The notes under the pieces are model-generated. The model was not told the DNA's origin, did not search any database, and saw only the letters and a program-made list of their open reading frames with translations. A stretch of 7,187 nucleotides of DNA from an uncultured Planctomycetaceae bacterium (lineage in GTDB: Bacteria; Planctomycetota; Planctomycetia; Pirellulales; UBA1268), in the NCBI GenBank assembly GCA_903958265.1, contig CAJBSQ010000509.1, positions 1 through 7,187 of the forward strand, in the 5' to 3' direction. A program made the position numbers and the translations under genes. Shown here one piece after another: positions 5,829 through 7,187 of the stretch (position 1 is the first letter of the stretch; each line of letters starts with the position of its first letter).

Positions 5829-6551
5829 TCACGGCGTGAAGGTGGCGTAGAGGTCGTCGAGCGCTGGGCACTTCGCCAGTTCGCGGCGGACGTGGCGGTC
5901 GAGGGCGGGGTCGAGCGAGATCGCCGCGTAGCCCTCGCCAACGGCCCCCTGCCGCATGAAGCGGAAGCCGGTGCCGCCGTACTTGCGGCCCTTCGTGGCC
6001 TCGCTCTCCCGCATCGCGTCGAATGACGATCCGGCGATGGCCGCGGCGACCTGATCGTCGGTCACGTCGAGGCCGATGAAGTCTGCGAGCCGGCGGACCT
6101 CGGGCCTCGGGGAGGCATGCAGTGCCTCGTAGGTGAGCACGAGCAGGTCGGGGCAGCGGTCGAGGTAGGAAGCCGCGTGCCGCACCACGGCCGATGCGCC
6201 ATGCTTCCCGCTGGTCACCACGTCGGCAAGCGTCGCCTCCCTGCCCCACTCACCCGTCATGTAGTGATGAAAGGAGAGCAGCGTGTCCCACGGGTTGCGG
6301 AGCACGAGCACCGCTCGGTCGAAGCCTTTCCGCCACTCGTCGTGCGTCTTCCAGACGGCGGGCCGGTCACGAAACAGCCGGCGGTCGTCGGGACGACCGA
6401 TCTCGGGAACGATCTCGTGGATGGTGTGGAAGTCGACGGCCTCCACCTCCCGCGAGACCTCGTTGAATAGGTTGGCGACGAGGAACCGTACCCACGTGCT
6501 GCCCGACTTGGGGAAGGAGGCGACGACGACACCCGGGGGAGGACTGGTCAC
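5829..6551 (-). CDS. PAPS-dependent sulfotransferase
   Basis: The 240-aa product is a P-loop-like sulfotransferase that would move a sulfuryl group from PAPS to a hydroxyl or amine acceptor. The 5'-phosphosulfate loop is S12-FPKSGSTW-20 near the N-terminus, as the family requires. K68-T69-H70 matches the catalytic Lys/His site of cytosolic sulfotransferases. R85NPWDTLLSFHHY97 is the 3'-phosphate site, with R85 and S93 as the expected contacts. YEAL (141-144) fits the YEDL motif, and MRQGAVGEG (199-207) is a version of the late RxGxxG loop. There is no signal peptide or membrane anchor, so it is probably cytosolic. The start is a GTG at 6549-6551, one base after the moeA TGA; no later start keeps the first motif in its usual place. 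Translational coupling to moeA is likely because no close Shine-Dalgarno is visible. The acceptor cannot be told. Confidence 0.92.
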   Translation of the reverse strand: MTSPPPGVVVASFPKSGSTWVRFLVANLFNEVSREVEAVDFHTIHEIVPEIGRPDDRRLFRDRPAVWKTHDEWRKGFDRAVLVLRNPWDTLLSFHHYMTGEWGREATLADVVTSGKHGASAVVRHAASYLDRCPDLLVLTYEALHASPRPEVRRLADFIGLDVTDDQVAAAIAGSSFDAMRESEATKGRKYGGTGFRFMRQGAVGEGYAAISLDPALDRHVRRELAKCPALDDLYATFTP

Positions 6552-6552
6552 G

Positions 6553-7187
6553 TCATGCCGGCGGGTCGCCGCCCTCCTCGGGAAACACGAGCACGTCGAC
6601 CGCGAGGCCCGGCTCGGCCTGCACGCCGGCGGGCAGGGCGACGAGGCCGTCGGCGACGGCCAGGCTCATCAGGTCGGACGATCCCGTCCAGGGCAGCGGA
6701 GTCACGGCGAGCCCCCGGCCGGTGGCGGCGATCCGGCACGGCAGGTAGACGGGACGATCCACGGCAGCCCTCGCCGGCGCCGTGAGCGTGCCCGGGCATC
6801 GCCGCAGGTGCCAGCGGTCCGGAGGCTGCCCGGCGAGGATCGCAATCGCCGGCCGGACGAAGAGTTCGCAGCAGACGAGGCTGCTCGCGGGATTGCCGGG
6901 CAGCCCGAAGACGAGCGTTTGTGAGGCCCCATCGCCCCGCAGCAGCCGCCCGAACCAGACCGGCTTACCCGGCTTGAGCCGCACCTTGTGAAACACCTTC
7001 TCGACGCCGCAGGCGGCGAAGATCTCGGGCACGAGGTCGAGGTCGCCCGCCGACACGCCGCCCGACAGCACGAGCACGTCAGCAGTGAGTCCCTGAGACA
7101 CCGCCGCGCGGATGGCCTCGGGCCGGTCGGCGGCGATGCCCAGCGACATCGGCTCCGCGCCGAGGGCAGCCATGGCAGCCGCGAGCA
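6553..7187 (-). CDS. moeA: Molybdopterin molybdenumtransferase MoeA, C-terminal part (runs off window)
   Basis: MoeA inserts molybdate into adenylylated molybdopterin in the last step of molybdenum cofactor synthesis. Only about the last 210 residues are inside the window; the reading frame continues past 7187 and the true start is not visible, so the ATG at 7171-7173 is internal. Counting from that Met, the MoCF-biosynthesis domain shows SGGVSAGD (37-44), KPGKP (67-71) and GLPGNPASS (90-98). The C-terminal beta-barrel domain (about 128-200) includes TGSSDLMSLAVADGLVALP, typical of MoeA domain IV. A GlpR-type or MogA-like protein is excluded by that C-terminal domain. The sulfotransferase gene follows after a single base, so the two share a transcript. 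Other cofactor genes may lie upstream beyond the edge. Confidence 0.93.
   Translation of the reverse strand, partial: LAAAMAALGAEPMSLGIAADRPEAIRAAVSQGLTADVLVLSGGVSAGDLDLVPEIFAACGVEKVFHKVRLKPGKPVWFGRLLRGDGASQTLVFGLPGNPASSLVCCELFVRPAIAILAGQPPDRWHLRRCPGTLTAPARAAVDRPVYLPCRIAATGRGLAVTPLPWTGSSDLMSLAVADGLVALPAGVQAEPGLAVDVLVFPEEGGDPPA

Overview
The window reads as a stretch of high-GC bacterial chromosome, roughly two-thirds G+C by eye, so most non-coding frames are also open. The protein set suggests a planctomycete, probably near the Pirellulales. That rests on remembered family resemblance for the two exported proteins, the 86-aa helical protein and the ThyX subtype; no search was run. I see no insertion sequence, CRISPR array, tRNA or rRNA.

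Layout. At 101-2053 (-) lies a 650-aa exported protein of unknown function. A 365-bp divergent intergenic region (2054-2418) with several hairpins separates it from an exported two-part protein at 2419-3276 (+), which has a thioredoxin-like N-terminal half and a CAP/SCP-like C-terminal half. Convergent to that is a short minus-strand pair: an adrenodoxin-spaced [2Fe-2S] ferredoxin (3672-4019), then a P-II signalling protein (3305-3631). Divergent from the ferredoxin runs a plus-strand set: an 86-aa helical protein (4104-4364), the flavin-dependent thymidylate synthase ThyX (4423-5352) and, 17 nt after it, a stand-alone protein resembling the CaMKII association (hub) domain (5370-5777). This set meets a minus-strand pair tail to tail: moeA (6553 to beyond the right edge, C-terminal part only) followed after one base by a PAPS-dependent sulfotransferase (5829-6551).

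Working together. No single pathway links the window. ThyX makes dTMP, MoeA finishes molybdenum cofactor, P-II reports nitrogen, carbon and energy state, and the ferredoxin carries electrons. The two left-hand proteins act outside the cytoplasm. The points most worth a second look are the P-II/ferredoxin pairing with a P-II that lacks the usual C-terminal arginines, the hub-domain protein downstream of thyX, the thioredoxin-like/CAP-like exported fusion, and a 10-bp perfect inverted repeat spanning the convergent gene ends near 5764-5820. I found no clearly new multi-gene system such as a defence island, biosynthetic cluster or mobile element.
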